Shown here: positions 39,768 through 48,733 of the stretch, in pieces
Numbering within the stretch: position 1 is the stretch's first letter
How the letters are laid out: each line of letters starts with the position of its first letter
Assembly (NCBI RefSeq): GCF_013177735.1
Contig: NZ_WOEZ01000036.1
Span: forward strand, 1 to 64,000
DNA length: 64,000 nucleotides
Direction of reading: 5' to 3'
Source: Paraburkholderia elongata
GTDB lineage: Bacteria > Pseudomonadota > Gammaproteobacteria > Burkholderiales > Burkholderiaceae
Translations under genes and position numbers: made by a program
The notes under the pieces: generated by a model
The model's input: only the letters and a program-made list of their open reading frames with translations
What the model was told of the DNA's origin: nothing
Databases searched by the model: none

Positions 39768-40982
39768 ATGTTCTGGGAGAAAAAGCTGGCGCAGTGGGTG
39801 GAAGAGGTAAAAAACAAGGCTAACCTGCCAGCACGCCTTGTGCTGTGGGACGGTCAGCAACATGACTTCGGGCAGTTCGCCGCGCCTCGGGTCACGCTAC
39901 ATGTCAAAAGCGCCACGGCGCTGCCTTATCTGCTCGAACCGAGCCTCGACAATCTGGGCGAGGCGTATGTGAAGGGCAAGATCGATATCGAAGGCAAGCT
40001 GTCGGACATCATCAACGTCAGCTATCAGCTGGCGCGCAACACCGTCTCCAGCGCGAGCAAGCTGGCGCGCGTGCGGCGCTACTTCCATCACTCGAAGTCG
40101 TCGGACAAGAAGGCCATCCAGTATCACTACGACGTCTCGAACGAGTTCTACAAGCTGTGGCTCGACGAGAACATGGTGTACTCGTGTGCGTACTTCGAGA
40201 ATGGCAATGAAGACCTCGCCACCGCGCAGATCAAGAAGATCGACCACATTCTCACCAAGATCCAGTTGCAACCGGGGCAGCGCCTGCTAGACATCGGCTG
40301 CGGCTGGGGCGCGCTAGTCCTGCGCGCAGCGCAGAAATTCGGCGCAAAGTGTGTCGGCGTGACGCTGTCGCAGAACCAGTTCGATCTCGCTACCGCACGC
40401 GTGAAAGCCGCGGGCCTGGAAAACCAGATCGAGATTCGTCTGCAGGATTATCGCGACATCGACGGGCAGTTCGACCGCATCACCAGCGTCGGCATGTTCG
40501 AGCATGTTGGCCGCAAGAATATGCCGGGCTATTTCCAGAAAATCCACGATCTGCTCGTCGACGACGGCATCGCCATGAATCACGGCATTACGTCGAGCGA
40601 TTCGGACAGCGGCGAAACCGCGCTGGGCGGCGGCGAATTCATCGACCGTTATGTATTTCCGGACGGCGAACTGCCACACATCAGCCTTGCGCTCGAAGCG
40701 ATGCAGCGCGGCGGGCTTGAAGCAGTTGACGTCGAAAGCCTGCGCCGTCACTATGCGCACACGCTGGACATCTGGGCGGAAAACTTCGAGGCGCATGCGG
40801 ACGAAGCCCGCAAACTGGTCGACGACGAAAAATTCCGCATTTGGCGTGTGTACCTCGCCGGTTGCGCGTACGCGTTCGAAAACGACGATGTCTCGATCTT
40901 CCAGGTGGTGTGCTGCAAAGCCGGCCGTAGCGCGAAAACGTTGCCGTGGTCGCGCCGCTATATGTACGACAAAACGTTGTGA
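39768..40982 (+). CDS. cfa: Cyclopropane-fatty-acyl-phospholipid synthase family
   Basis: A SAM-dependent methyltransferase of 404 aa that adds a methylene to unsaturated acyl chains of membrane lipids. The SAM-binding loop is LLDIGCGWGALVLRAAQKFG (~residues 170-189). QYHYDVSNEFYKLWLDENMVYSCAYF-type text (in pieces), EHVGRKNMPGYF and RRYAHTLDIWAENFE are CFA signatures. A GGAGAG ribosome site precedes the ATG. It is close to pdxH but has its own upstream region. Confidence 0.9.
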   Translation: MFWEKKLAQWVEEVKNKANLPARLVLWDGQQHDFGQFAAPRVTLHVKSATALPYLLEPSLDNLGEAYVKGKIDIEGKLSDIINVSYQLARNTVSSASKLARVRRYFHHSKSSDKKAIQYHYDVSNEFYKLWLDENMVYSCAYFENGNEDLATAQIKKIDHILTKIQLQPGQRLLDIGCGWGALVLRAAQKFGAKCVGVTLSQNQFDLATARVKAAGLENQIEIRLQDYRDIDGQFDRITSVGMFEHVGRKNMPGYFQKIHDLLVDDGIAMNHGITSSDSDSGETALGGGEFIDRYVFPDGELPHISLALEAMQRGGLEAVDVESLRRHYAHTLDIWAENFEAHADEARKLVDDEKFRIWRVYLAGCAYAFENDDVSIFQVVCCKAGRSAKTLPWSRRYMYDKTL

Positions 40983-41085
40983 TACGGTTGCGCCGCGGCG
41001 ATTTACCGTCGCTGCGTGCCGGGGCTAAGTGCATTGCATGAGCGGGCCGACGCGGCGCAAACCTTAAACAGCAGGTCGAACATCG

Positions 41086-42357
41086 ATGGACCAGAGTGGG
41101 ACAAACGAAGTTGAACAGCCGGTGAGCGGCGGGCATGATGCACCGGCCGACGCCGTGCAGTTCGATCTGTTCGGGATGCCGGCGGAGCAGACGCCGGCAC
41201 CGGCATCGAAGCCTGATGGGGGCGCGAAACCGCAGCGCGCAAAGGCAAGCGGCGCTGCGCTGCTCTGGCAGGAAGACGACGCACCGGTGCCACCCGAAAC
41301 CGGGACCGCGGCTGAAGCCAATGCAACGCCAGCAACCGCCGATACGCCCAGGAAACGCCGTTCACGCGAAATTCTTGCCGCACCACCCTCTTCTGAACTC
41401 CTGGCGCTCGCCGCCGAACTGCCGTCGCAGGTCCACCTCGGTACGTCGACATGGTCGTTTCCAGGCTGGAATGGCATCGTCTACGGCGACGACTACAGCA
41501 ATAGCAAGCTCTCGCGCGAAGGTCTAACGGCTTATAGCGCGCATCCGCTGTTAAAGACTGTCAGCATCGACCGGTCGTTTTACCAGGCGCTCACCGTCAC
41601 CGAATACTTGCGCTACGCACAGCAGGTGCCGGAGCACTTCCGCTTCATCGTCAAAGCGCCGATGACGATTACCGACGCCACCGTGCGCGCCGAACGCGGC
41701 GAGCCGGTCTCGCTGAACCCGTGCTTTCTGAACGCGCAAATGGCGATCGACGAGTTCGTCACGCCGTGCCTTGAAGGCCTCGGTGCGAAAGCCGGTGCGT
41801 TGGTGTTCCAGCTCTCGCCGCTGCCCGACCAGATGCTCGCGCAACCGGCGGCGTTCATCGAGCGACTCGCCGAGTTCCTGACGGCGTTGCCCAAGCTGCC
41901 TGAAAGCGCTTGCTATGCGATCGAAATCCGCGACGCGAGTTTGCTCACGCCGCGCTTTATCCGCACGCTGAAAGCGGCGGGTGTTCGGTATTGCGTGGGC
42001 ATTCATGCACGGATGCCGGACCCGTTGCGTCAGGCGGCGGCGCTCGCGCTCCTGGATGGCGAGCCAGCCGGCCCGCTGATCGTGCGCTGGAGTTTGCACG
42101 GCGGCTTCAAATACGAACAGGCGAAGGCCAAGTACGAACCGTTCAACCAGCTGGTCGATCAGGATCCTGCGACCCGCGCCGCGCTCGCCGAGCTGGCCGC
42201 GCGCTATGCGCTGGCCGGCCAGCCGGTGGTGATCGCAATCAACAACAAGGCGGAAGGATCAGCGCCGTTAAGCTGCGTGGAATTGGCGCGGGCGATTATT
42301 GAAGCGTATGCGCGGCAGGCTCATGAGCACGACCGCCAAACGCCTAGCTCGCCTTGA
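41086..42357 (+). CDS. DUF72-domain protein with clamp-binding-like motif
   Basis: A 423-aa protein whose residues ~100-410 are the DUF72 (YecE) TIM-barrel-like domain, with HLGTSTWSFPGWNGIVY, FYQALTVTEYLRYAQQVPEH and a late INNKAEGSAPLS. The function of the family is unproven. The N-terminal ~100 residues are Ala/Pro-rich and contain QFDLF (residues 26-30), which matches the consensus of beta-sliding-clamp-binding motifs (QL[SD]LF). The last 14 bp overlap the convergent msrA. Confidence 0.82.
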   Translation: MDQSGTNEVEQPVSGGHDAPADAVQFDLFGMPAEQTPAPASKPDGGAKPQRAKASGAALLWQEDDAPVPPETGTAAEANATPATADTPRKRRSREILAAPPSSELLALAAELPSQVHLGTSTWSFPGWNGIVYGDDYSNSKLSREGLTAYSAHPLLKTVSIDRSFYQALTVTEYLRYAQQVPEHFRFIVKAPMTITDATVRAERGEPVSLNPCFLNAQMAIDEFVTPCLEGLGAKAGALVFQLSPLPDQMLAQPAAFIERLAEFLTALPKLPESACYAIEIRDASLLTPRFIRTLKAAGVRYCVGIHARMPDPLRQAAALALLDGEPAGPLIVRWSLHGGFKYEQAKAKYEPFNQLVDQDPATRAALAELAARYALAGQPVVIAINNKAEGSAPLSCVELARAIIEAYARQAHEHDRQTPSSP

Positions 42358-42892
42358 TCCGATGCGCGAACTTCTGACGGAACTTCGCGACCTTCGGCGC
42401 CACCACGAACGAGCAGTACCCCTGATTCGGATGCTGCGCGAAATAGTCCTGGTGATATGCCTCGGCCGGCCAATAGTTGCCGTCGAGCGGTAGCACCTGG
42501 GTGACGATCTGGCCGTCGTAGATACCCTGTTCGCCGATCTCGCGGATCGCCTGCAGTGCCGTTTCACGCTGCGCTTCGGAGTGGGTAAAAATCACCGAGC
42601 GGTATTGCGTGCCGACGTCGTTGCCCTGCCGGTTCAACTGGGTCGGATCGTGGATCGCGAAGAAAATATCGAGAATCTCGCGATAGCTGATCTTCGCCGG
42701 ATCGAAGTCGACGTTGACGACTTCCGCGTGACCCGTCACGCCGTCGCACACCTGTTCATAGGTCGGCCGTTGGGTCTGGCCGCCCGCATAGCCCGACTCC
42801 ACCGAGTTCACGCCTTCGACGCCCAGATACACCGCTTCGAGGCACCAGAAACACCCGCCACCGAGGATGGCGACTTCGCCTGTCTGACTCAT
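42344..42892 (-). CDS. msrA: Peptide-methionine (S)-S-oxide reductase
   Basis: Reduces methionine-S-sulphoxide in proteins, 182 aa. The active site GCFWC (Cys14, Cys17) follows ILGG; YAGGQTQRPTYEQV and GHAEVVNVDFDP are typical MsrA sequence, and DGNYWPAEAYHQDYFAQHPN contains the conserved C-terminal region. AAGGAGCAAGC lies before the ATG. It converges on the DUF72 gene by 14 bp. Confidence 0.95.
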   Translation of the reverse strand: MSQTGEVAILGGGCFWCLEAVYLGVEGVNSVESGYAGGQTQRPTYEQVCDGVTGHAEVVNVDFDPAKISYREILDIFFAIHDPTQLNRQGNDVGTQYRSVIFTHSEAQRETALQAIREIGEQGIYDGQIVTQVLPLDGNYWPAEAYHQDYFAQHPNQGYCSFVVAPKVAKFRQKFAHRIKAS

Positions 42893-43148
42893 GCTGCTTG
42901 CTCCTTGATACTCATAGTCGGCCGATGCCGGTCCCGGTTAAACACAACACTCACGCCACCACCAAGACTTTCCAGCTTAGCGGTTTTTCCACTAACCGGC
43001 AGGGGTCGCGGCCAGTCCACCGCGATTGCAGTTAAAATTGGGACAAATCGACGATTTTCACTATGACTTTTGAATCATTTGTTTCCGGCCGCACGCGCGA
43101 TGGGTTCAGCCCGGGGTTCACCCGGCTTGGCGCAAAGGCTTCCGCCCG

Positions 43149-43658
43149 ATGAAGCGCGCCAGCCCGCCCAACTTCGACCAGACCGCCTTTAAACAGGCGC
43201 TCGGCCAATTCGCCACCGGCGTCACTGTCATTACAACGCGCGCCGCGTCCGGCCAATTGATCGGCATCACGGCCAGCTCGTTCAATTCGGTTTCGCTCAA
43301 TCCGCCGCTGGTGCTGTGGAGCCTGGCCACGCGCTCGGCGTCGATGCCGGTGTTCCGGGTGAACAGTCACTACGTGGTCAACGTGCTGGCCGCGTCGCAG
43401 CTCGAACTGTGCAAACGCTTTGCCACGGTGAAGGGCGATCGTTTCGAAGGTGTGTCGCACGCCGAAGGCGACACCGGCATGCCGGTGCTCGACGGCGCGC
43501 TCGCCTGGTTCGAATGCCATAACCGCAGCCGCTACGAAGAAGGCGACCACGTGATTTTCGTCGGCGAGGTGGAGCGCTGCGGCGTGCACGAGAATGCCGC
43601 GGAGATTGCGCCGCTGGTCTTCCAGAACGGCCAATTTCACGGACTCAAGCAGCTCTGA
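43149..43658 (+). CDS. Flavin reductase family protein (FMN split-barrel)
   Basis: A 169-aa protein of the flavin reductase-like domain family that reduces FMN/FAD with NAD(P)H, often to supply a monooxygenase. Motifs are FATGVTVITT, GITASSFNSVSLNPPLVLWSL (in pieces) and HNRSRYEEGDHVIFVGEVE. No partner monooxygenase is adjacent. It converges on kynR, 75 bp apart. Confidence 0.87.
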   Translation: MKRASPPNFDQTAFKQALGQFATGVTVITTRAASGQLIGITASSFNSVSLNPPLVLWSLATRSASMPVFRVNSHYVVNVLAASQLELCKRFATVKGDRFEGVSHAEGDTGMPVLDGALAWFECHNRSRYEEGDHVIFVGEVERCGVHENAAEIAPLVFQNGQFHGLKQL

Positions 43659-43732
43659 ACAAGGCGCCGCTGTGTATCAACAGCGGCCGCAAGCAGGTTC
43701 AAGCCGATGCAAGCTGACCCGCCCACCCACAC

Positions 43733-44242
43733 TCAGCCATGCGGCGCGCTGTGGCCGCTGGTTTTCGACACTAGCGACACCGGCACGCCCGAATCTTCCT
43801 TCAGCGTCTGCAGCACGATATTCGAGCGAATATCCATCACGCCCGGCGCCTTATAGAGGCGTTGCAGCACGAAATCCGAATAGTGTTTGAGATTGTGGGC
43901 GAGCACCCGCAGCAGATAATGGGTTTCGCCGGTCACGACAAACGCGCCGACCACTTCCGGCCAATCCCGCACCGCCTCCGCAAAACGCTCGTGCCAGTTC
44001 TCCTGGTCGTTGCGCATCGACACCTGCACGAACGCTTCCAGTTCGAAACCCAGCACTTCGCGGTTCAGACACGCGCGGTAATGTTCGATGACGCCCTGCT
44101 CTTCCAGCAGGCGCAGGCGTCGTAGACAGGCCGATGGCGAAAGCGAAATGCGCTCCGCCAAATCGAGATTGCTAATCCGTCCTTCTTGCTGAAGCACCGT
44201 CAAGATACGGCAATCGGTGGCGTCGAGCGAGATCGCGTTCAT
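43733..44242 (-). CDS. kynR: Lrp/AsnC-family regulator, KynR-like
   Basis: A 169-aa transcription factor with an N-terminal helix-turn-helix (RISNLDLAERISLSPSACLRRL) and a C-terminal ligand-binding RAM domain. It is divergent from kynB; in Pseudomonas the homologous regulator kynR, next to the kyn operon, activates it in response to kynurenine. The 130-bp intergenic region is the likely control site. The ligand is assumed from position. Confidence 0.88.
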   Translation of the reverse strand: MNAISLDATDCRILTVLQQEGRISNLDLAERISLSPSACLRRLRLLEEQGVIEHYRACLNREVLGFELEAFVQVSMRNDQENWHERFAEAVRDWPEVVGAFVVTGETHYLLRVLAHNLKHYSDFVLQRLYKAPGVMDIRSNIVLQTLKEDSGVPVSLVSKTSGHSAPHG

Positions 44243-44372
44243 ATTCGGTCTCCCTTTCCCATTTGACTCAAATTATGTTCCAAGACACGGCTCAGAAGGA
44301 GATTTTTTCGCAATCACATTTCGCGCCAAGCCACCTATCATTCCTGGATAGACACAATCCGCCGATGGAGAC

Positions 44373-45035
44373 ATGGAAACACTCTGGGACATCACCCCCG
44401 CCGTCGATACCGCGACGCCCGTCTGGCCTGGCGACACGCCGGTCGGCATCGAACGCGTGTGGCGCATGGAAGCGGGCTCGCCCGTCAACGTCGCGCGCCT
44501 GACGCTGTCGCCGCACACCGGCGCCCACACCGACGCCCCGCTTCACTACGACGCCGAAGGCGCGGCGATTGGCGAGGTCGCACTCGATGCGTACCTCGGA
44601 CGCTGCCGCGTGATTCATTGCATCGGTGCTTCGCCTGTTGTGACGCCACAACACCTGAGCGGCTCGCTCGACGACCTGCCGCCGCGAGTCTTACTACGCA
44701 CTTACAGGAACGCACCGACTGCGGTCTGGGACAGCGCGTTCTGCGCGGTTGCGCCGGAGACCATCGATCTCCTCGCTGCTCGCGGCGTCAAGCTGATCGG
44801 CATCGACACGCCCTCGCTCGATCCGCAGGAATCGAAGACGATGGACGCGCACCACCGGATTCGCGCGCACCGCATGGCGATCCTTGAGGGCATCGTGCTG
44901 GATGCCGTCGCACCCGGCGATTACGAATTGATCGCGCTGCCGCTCAAGTTGACCACGCTCGACGCGAGCCCCGTGCGCGCCGTGTTGCGGGCGCTACCGA
45001 ATCGCGCTGATCACCGCGACGCTCTGCAAAACTGA
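44373..45035 (+). CDS. kynB: Kynurenine formamidase
   Basis: A metal-dependent cyclase-family hydrolase (220 aa) removing formate from N-formylkynurenine. The signature [12 protein letters not shown] gives the zinc-type ligands; TPVWPGDTP and [17 protein letters not shown] also match. It is the first gene after kynR, and the RBS GGAG is close to the ATG. kynU and kynA follow on the same strand. Confidence 0.93.
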   Translation: METLWDITPAVDTATPVWPGDTPVGIERVWRMEAGSPVNVARLTLSPHTGAHTDAPLHYDAEGAAIGEVALDAYLGRCRVIHCIGASPVVTPQHLSGSLDDLPPRVLLRTYRNAPTAVWDSAFCAVAPETIDLLAARGVKLIGIDTPSLDPQESKTMDAHHRIRAHRMAILEGIVLDAVAPGDYELIALPLKLTTLDASPVRAVLRALPNRADHRDALQN

Positions 45036-45089
45036 ATCACCGCATTCATAGCATTTACCGAACTCCCTGATCTCTCTGACTGGACCATC

Positions 45090-46340
45090 ATGAACACCCG
45101 TGAAGAAGCATTGGCGCTGGATAGCACCGACCCGCTCGCGCCGCTGCGCGACCAATTCGCGCTCTCGCCGGCCACTATCTACCTCGACGGCAACTCGCTC
45201 GGCGTACCGCCAGCCTCCGCCGCGCAACGCGCGCAGACCGTGATCGCCGCCGAGTGGGGCGAAGGTCTGATCCGCAGCTGGAATACTGCGGGCTGGTTCG
45301 AATTGCCGCGCCGCCTTGGCAACAAGCTCGCGCCGCTAATCGGTGCGGCCGAAAACGAAGTGGTCGTCACGGATACGATTTCGATCAACCTGTTCAAGCT
45401 GCTGTCCGCCGCCGTGCGGTTGGCGAATGCGCGCGATCCGAAGCGTCGCGTGATCGTTTCTGAGCGGTCAAATTTCCCAACCGATCTGTACATCGCGCAA
45501 GGGCTGATCGAACAGCTCGACCGCGGCTATGAACTGCGTCTCGTCGACGATCCGTCCGAGCTGCCTGCAGCGATCGGCGACGACACCGCTATCGCGATGA
45601 TCACGCACGTGAACTATCGCACCGGCTACATGCACGACATGGCCGCGCTGACCAAACTAATCCACGACAAAGGCGCGCTCGCGCTGTGGGACCTCGCGCA
45701 TTCGGCGGGCGCGGTGCCGGTCGACCTGAATGGTGTCGGCGCGGACTACGCGGTGGGCTGCACGTATAAGTATCTGAATGGCGGCCCGGGTTCGCCGGCG
45801 TTCGTATGGGTGCCGAAGCGGCATCAAAACGATTTCGCGCAGCCGCTGTCCGGCTGGTGGGGTCATCGCGCGCCGTTCAAAATGGACCCGACGTATCAAC
45901 CCGATGATGGTATCGGCCGCTTCTTGTGCGGCACGCAACCGATGGTGTCGATGTCGCTGGTCGAATGCGGGCTCGATGTGTTCCTTCAAACGGATATGCA
46001 GACGATCCGTGCAAAGTCGCTCGCGTTGACCGATTTGTTTATCGAGCTGCTCGAAGCGCGTTGCGGCGAGTTTCCTTTGACGCTCGTGACGCCGCGTGAA
46101 CATGCGCAGCGAGGTTCGCATGCGAGCTTCGAGCATCCGCATGGTTATGAAGTGATGCAGGCGTTGATCGCGCGTGGCGTGATCGGCGACTATCGCGAGC
46201 CTCATGTGTTGCGGTTTGGTTTTACGCCGCTGTACACGCGCTTTGTCGATGTGTGGGATGCGGTGGAGACGCTGCGCGATGTGCTTGCGCAAGAGACCTG
46301 GCGAGCGCCTGAATTTGCCGCCCGCGGCGCTGTGACCTGA
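45090..46340 (+). CDS. kynU: Kynureninase
   Basis: A PLP enzyme (416 aa) that cleaves kynurenine to anthranilate and alanine. The PLP lysine sits in [38 protein letters not shown] and [11 protein letters not shown] are typical. It lies 54 bp after kynB and 10 bp before kynA, so kynB-kynU-kynA are likely one operon turning tryptophan into anthranilate. Confidence 0.95.
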   Translation: MNTREEALALDSTDPLAPLRDQFALSPATIYLDGNSLGVPPASAAQRAQTVIAAEWGEGLIRSWNTAGWFELPRRLGNKLAPLIGAAENEVVVTDTISINLFKLLSAAVRLANARDPKRRVIVSERSNFPTDLYIAQGLIEQLDRGYELRLVDDPSELPAAIGDDTAIAMITHVNYRTGYMHDMAALTKLIHDKGALALWDLAHSAGAVPVDLNGVGADYAVGCTYKYLNGGPGSPAFVWVPKRHQNDFAQPLSGWWGHRAPFKMDPTYQPDDGIGRFLCGTQPMVSMSLVECGLDVFLQTDMQTIRAKSLALTDLFIELLEARCGEFPLTLVTPREHAQRGSHASFEHPHGYEVMQALIARGVIGDYREPHVLRFGFTPLYTRFVDVWDAVETLRDVLAQETWRAPEFAARGAVT

Positions 46341-46350
46341 GGAGCGCGCA

Positions 46351-47295
46351 ATGACCGATCATATGCAAACGCCGGGATTGCCGGAAGAGAAACCGGCACA
46401 AGTGTGTCCGTTTGGGCATGGCAGTGGGGATGCCCCTTCGGCCACTGCTACGGCCCCTGCCGCCGCCGATTCCGGCGATGGCTGGCACGACGCGCAGCTC
46501 GATTTTTCGGAGTCGATGAGTTACGGCGACTATCTCTCGCTGGGGACCGTGCTGGATGCGCAGCATCCGTTGTCGCCGGATCACAACGAGATGCTGTTCA
46601 TCATCCAGCATCAGACGAGCGAGTTGTGGATGAAGCTCGCGCTGTATGAGTTGCGCGCCGCGTTGAAGGCGGTGCATCGCGATGAGTTGCCGCCGGCGTT
46701 CAAGATGCTTGCTCGCGTGTCGCGGATCATGGAGCAGCTCGTGCAGGCATGGAGCGTTCTCGCGACGATGACTCCATCCGAGTACACGGCGATGCGGCCT
46801 TATTTGGGTAGCTCTTCCGGATTCCAGTCTTATCAGTATCGGCAGATCGAGTTTTTGCTCGGCAATAAGAATGAGCAGATGCTGAAGCCGCATGCGCATC
46901 GGGCGGATGTGTATGCAGACGTGAAGGCTTCGCTGGAATCGCCCTCGTTCTATGACGAAGTCGTGCGCTTGCTGTCGCGGCGTGGGTTTGCGATTTCACC
47001 TTCCAGGTTGGAGCGGGATTGGACGCAGCCTACCGTGCATGATGCTTCCGTCGAAGCAGCCTGGCTGGAGGTCTATCGGAATCCTTCGCAACATTGGGAG
47101 CTGTACGAGATGGCGGAGGAGCTCGTCGATCTCGAGGATGCATTTCGACAGTGGCGATTTAGGCATGTGACGACAGTCGAGCGGATTATTGGATTCAAGC
47201 AAGGCACGGGCGGCACGAGTGGCGCGCCTTATCTGCGGAAGATGCTGGATGTGGTTTTGTTTCCTGAGCTTTGGCATGTGAGGACGATGCTTTAA
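46351..47295 (+). CDS. kynA: Tryptophan 2,3-dioxygenase
   Basis: A heme enzyme (314 aa) that opens the indole ring of tryptophan to N-formylkynurenine, first step of the kynurenine pathway. [35 protein letters not shown] and [18 protein letters not shown] are conserved. It is the last gene of the operon; the AGGAG ribosome site is just after the kynU stop. Codons here end more often in T or G than in the upstream genes (visible in the text as GTT, GAG, TTG), a change toward AT-richer sequence. Confidence 0.95.
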   Translation: MTDHMQTPGLPEEKPAQVCPFGHGSGDAPSATATAPAAADSGDGWHDAQLDFSESMSYGDYLSLGTVLDAQHPLSPDHNEMLFIIQHQTSELWMKLALYELRAALKAVHRDELPPAFKMLARVSRIMEQLVQAWSVLATMTPSEYTAMRPYLGSSSGFQSYQYRQIEFLLGNKNEQMLKPHAHRADVYADVKASLESPSFYDEVVRLLSRRGFAISPSRLERDWTQPTVHDASVEAAWLEVYRNPSQHWELYEMAEELVDLEDAFRQWRFRHVTTVERIIGFKQGTGGTSGAPYLRKMLDVVLFPELWHVRTML

Positions 47296-47691
47296 GCGGT
47301 TCTTTGCTTTTTACTCTGTGAGAGGGCACTGACTTCGTTCGCGCGCTGCATGGTGACTTGAAGACGCATCGGCCGAAATGTAAAGATTAGTTATAGTTCG
47401 CGCGTTTAGCCTGTGTGGTTGATCGTCTCAAAAAACGGTTGGGTTAGATTTCTATTTGCCGTTAGACAAAACGGCCAGGTGTGAGAGCCCGAACGGTAGT
47501 TCGCACAACCTACATTCGTGGGTCGTGCGCTTGCTTCTGTACGTTCATACAATGGGCGAGCCGTAGTGAGAGGGTCGAAAGGCCCATCGGTTTGAACTAC
47601 CGCCGATCTCTCAAACTCGCTACGTGCCCGCTCACCCAATCTGTTGGTTGGCGAGTGTCGGGCAATTCAGGAACACACCGGAAATCGCACC
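47296..47691 (+). other. AT-richer stretch upstream of unknown gene
   Basis: No gene is convincing. The first ~180 bp, for example 47401-47460 with 27 of 60 bases G or C, are poorer in GC than the neighbours. The second half carries the stem-forming segment described next. A strong promoter is not evident. Confidence 0.4.
47487..47663 (+). ncRNA. Candidate structured RNA upstream of unknown gene
   Basis: Several stems are possible. CGCACAACC (47502-47510) pairs with GGTCGTGCG (47521-47529) with one mismatch. A GNRA hairpin GGGTC-GAAA-GGCCC is at 47572-47585. CGGTAGTTC (47494-47502) pairs perfectly with GAACTACCG (47594-47602). CGTAG and GGGC (47554-47566) can pair with CTACG and GCCC (47620-47629), which crosses the previous stem, so it is a pseudoknot or an alternative fold. 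GCCCG (47487-47491) may pair with CGGGC (47659-47663). The gene starting at 47692 follows directly. I do not know the family; no function is assigned. Confidence 0.4.
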
Positions 47692-48177
47692 ATGAGCAAA
47701 CCCACCAAAAAGACTCAAACTGCATCACGCCCTTCAGTTGATGCGCTCCAGTATGAAAAACTTGCACTGTCGGCGTTTGGAGCATGCGACCGGCAAATAC
47801 GTCAGCTTAAAACCCTGATTGATCTCGCGGCGAGCATCGCCCGATGCCCGGCTACGACGGTTGAGGAAAGACGCCGTGAGCGCAACCTGCTGAAACATCT
47901 GCTCGATACCGTCGAGCAATACCAGCGAGAAGCTGAATGCGACCGTGACCTGTACCAGGTTATCGCGCTCGATGCGAAGGGAGTTCCTCACAGTCGCATC
48001 ACCGCCAAACTTGCGGCGCAACTTCTTTCCGAGGCGGCGCAGGCGGGACGAGAAGCAGGGGAAGCTGCAGCCGAAGCCGAAGCTGCACCCGACAAACCTG
48101 CGACGCGTAAGCAGGAGCGCGTAAGGACTGCTGCGTATGCGCGGGCAGATGTGCAGCAGGCAGCAGTGAAGCACTAG
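47692..48177 (+). CDS. Unknown protein, helical, Ala/Glu-rich
   Basis: A 161-aa product that I do not recognise. It begins MSKPTKKTQTASRPSVDALQ. The middle is predicted helical with basic patches (EERRRERNLLKHLLDTVEQY), then VIALDAKGVPHSRITAKLA, and a long Ala/Glu-rich stretch (residues ~125-143). The charge pattern suggests a coiled-coil or nucleic-acid-associated protein, but this is a guess. The start at ATG 47692 is favoured; the open frame to 47644 is possible. A candidate structured RNA precedes it, and the IS-end palindrome follows within 50 bp. Confidence 0.55.
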   Translation: MSKPTKKTQTASRPSVDALQYEKLALSAFGACDRQIRQLKTLIDLAASIARCPATTVEERRRERNLLKHLLDTVEQYQREAECDRDLYQVIALDAKGVPHSRITAKLAAQLLSEAAQAGREAGEAAAEAEAAPDKPATRKQERVRTAAYARADVQQAAVKH

Positions 48178-48210
48178 GGTGAAGTAGCAGCCACCGCGCC
48201 GCTGCAATGA

Positions 48211-48294
48211 AAAAGGCGCGAATTGAACTGCACCCCAAAAGTTGGATTGGTGTCCAACTTTGCGGGGTCAGTTCAAATTACTCGCGCCTTTTTT
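48211..48294. terminator. Terminator with IS-end-like palindrome inside
   Basis: AAAAGGCGCGA (48211-48221) and TCGCGCCTTTTTT (48282-48294) are the arms of a terminator stem. The interior (48223-48276) is a second palindrome, described next. It may end the unknown gene on the left and the small ORF on the right. Confidence 0.6.
48223..48276. mobile_element. Paired IS3-family-like terminal repeats, 54 bp
   Basis: Left arm TTGAACTGCACCCCAAAAGT... (48223-48246) and right arm TCCAACTTTGCGGGGTCAGT... (48253-48276) match in 20 of 24 positions as inverted repeats, separated by only TTGGTG. From memory they resemble ends of IS3-family elements of the IS150 type (TG-A/T-ACTGCACCC near the tip, GTTGGAC inside). 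No transposase lies between, so this is a MITE-like or deleted remnant, not a working element. Confidence 0.45.
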
Positions 48295-48376
48295 ACGTGC
48301 CCATGACGGAATAGCGACGACTTTCGAATGCCTCACGCAGTAGCCGGTCAAGTTCCGTGGCAATTTCCCTGTTCAT
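48293..48376 (-). CDS. Possible small ORF, 27 aa
   Basis: MNREIATELDRLLREAFESR and seven more residues, starting at an ATG with GGAAG six bases upstream. The same frame stays open to about 48499, with a TTG at 48472 giving 59 aa, and its extra part reads like real protein (GDWPNDGRSFYECL). It could be a small gene or the 3' remnant of a larger one, truncated by the repeat element. Too short to be sure. Confidence 0.3.
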   Translation of the reverse strand: MNREIATELDRLLREAFESRRYSVMGT

Positions 48377-48733
48377 TGTGCTTCCGTAGCGATCGTTATC
48401 AGACAAACACACAGTTAGACATTCGTAAAAGCTCCGGCCGTCATTTGGCCAGTCTCCTACAGACTTGAACAAGCCTATCCGTCCCCGGCGCGGTAAAACT
48501 CAAATTTGATGCAACGCAATACGCACCGCGAGACACGTCCCACAACGCGCGGACGCCTCCCGAATCCCGCCAAAAGTCCCGCCACGCCGCGCTGCGCCAC
48601 GAAAAGCCGCTGACGTCGCCTTGACATTCGTTTCGCCGGGTACGATCATTCGCTCACAGACAGAGCAAATGCTCCACCTCAAGAAAAAACGCACGCTCCG
48701 AGCCGTGCGATCAAAGACATTCAGGAGACGCAC
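48377..48733. other. Gene-poor stretch before polyol locus
   Basis: Besides the possible extension of the small ORF, I see nothing coding. It should carry the promoter of the downstream dehydrogenase gene; a good AGGAG lies just before its ATG. Confidence 0.4.

Noticed and set aside
47451..47467. Integron attC-like core GTTAGAC
   Set aside because: A single seven-base match; no partner inverse core at proper spacing and no integrase.
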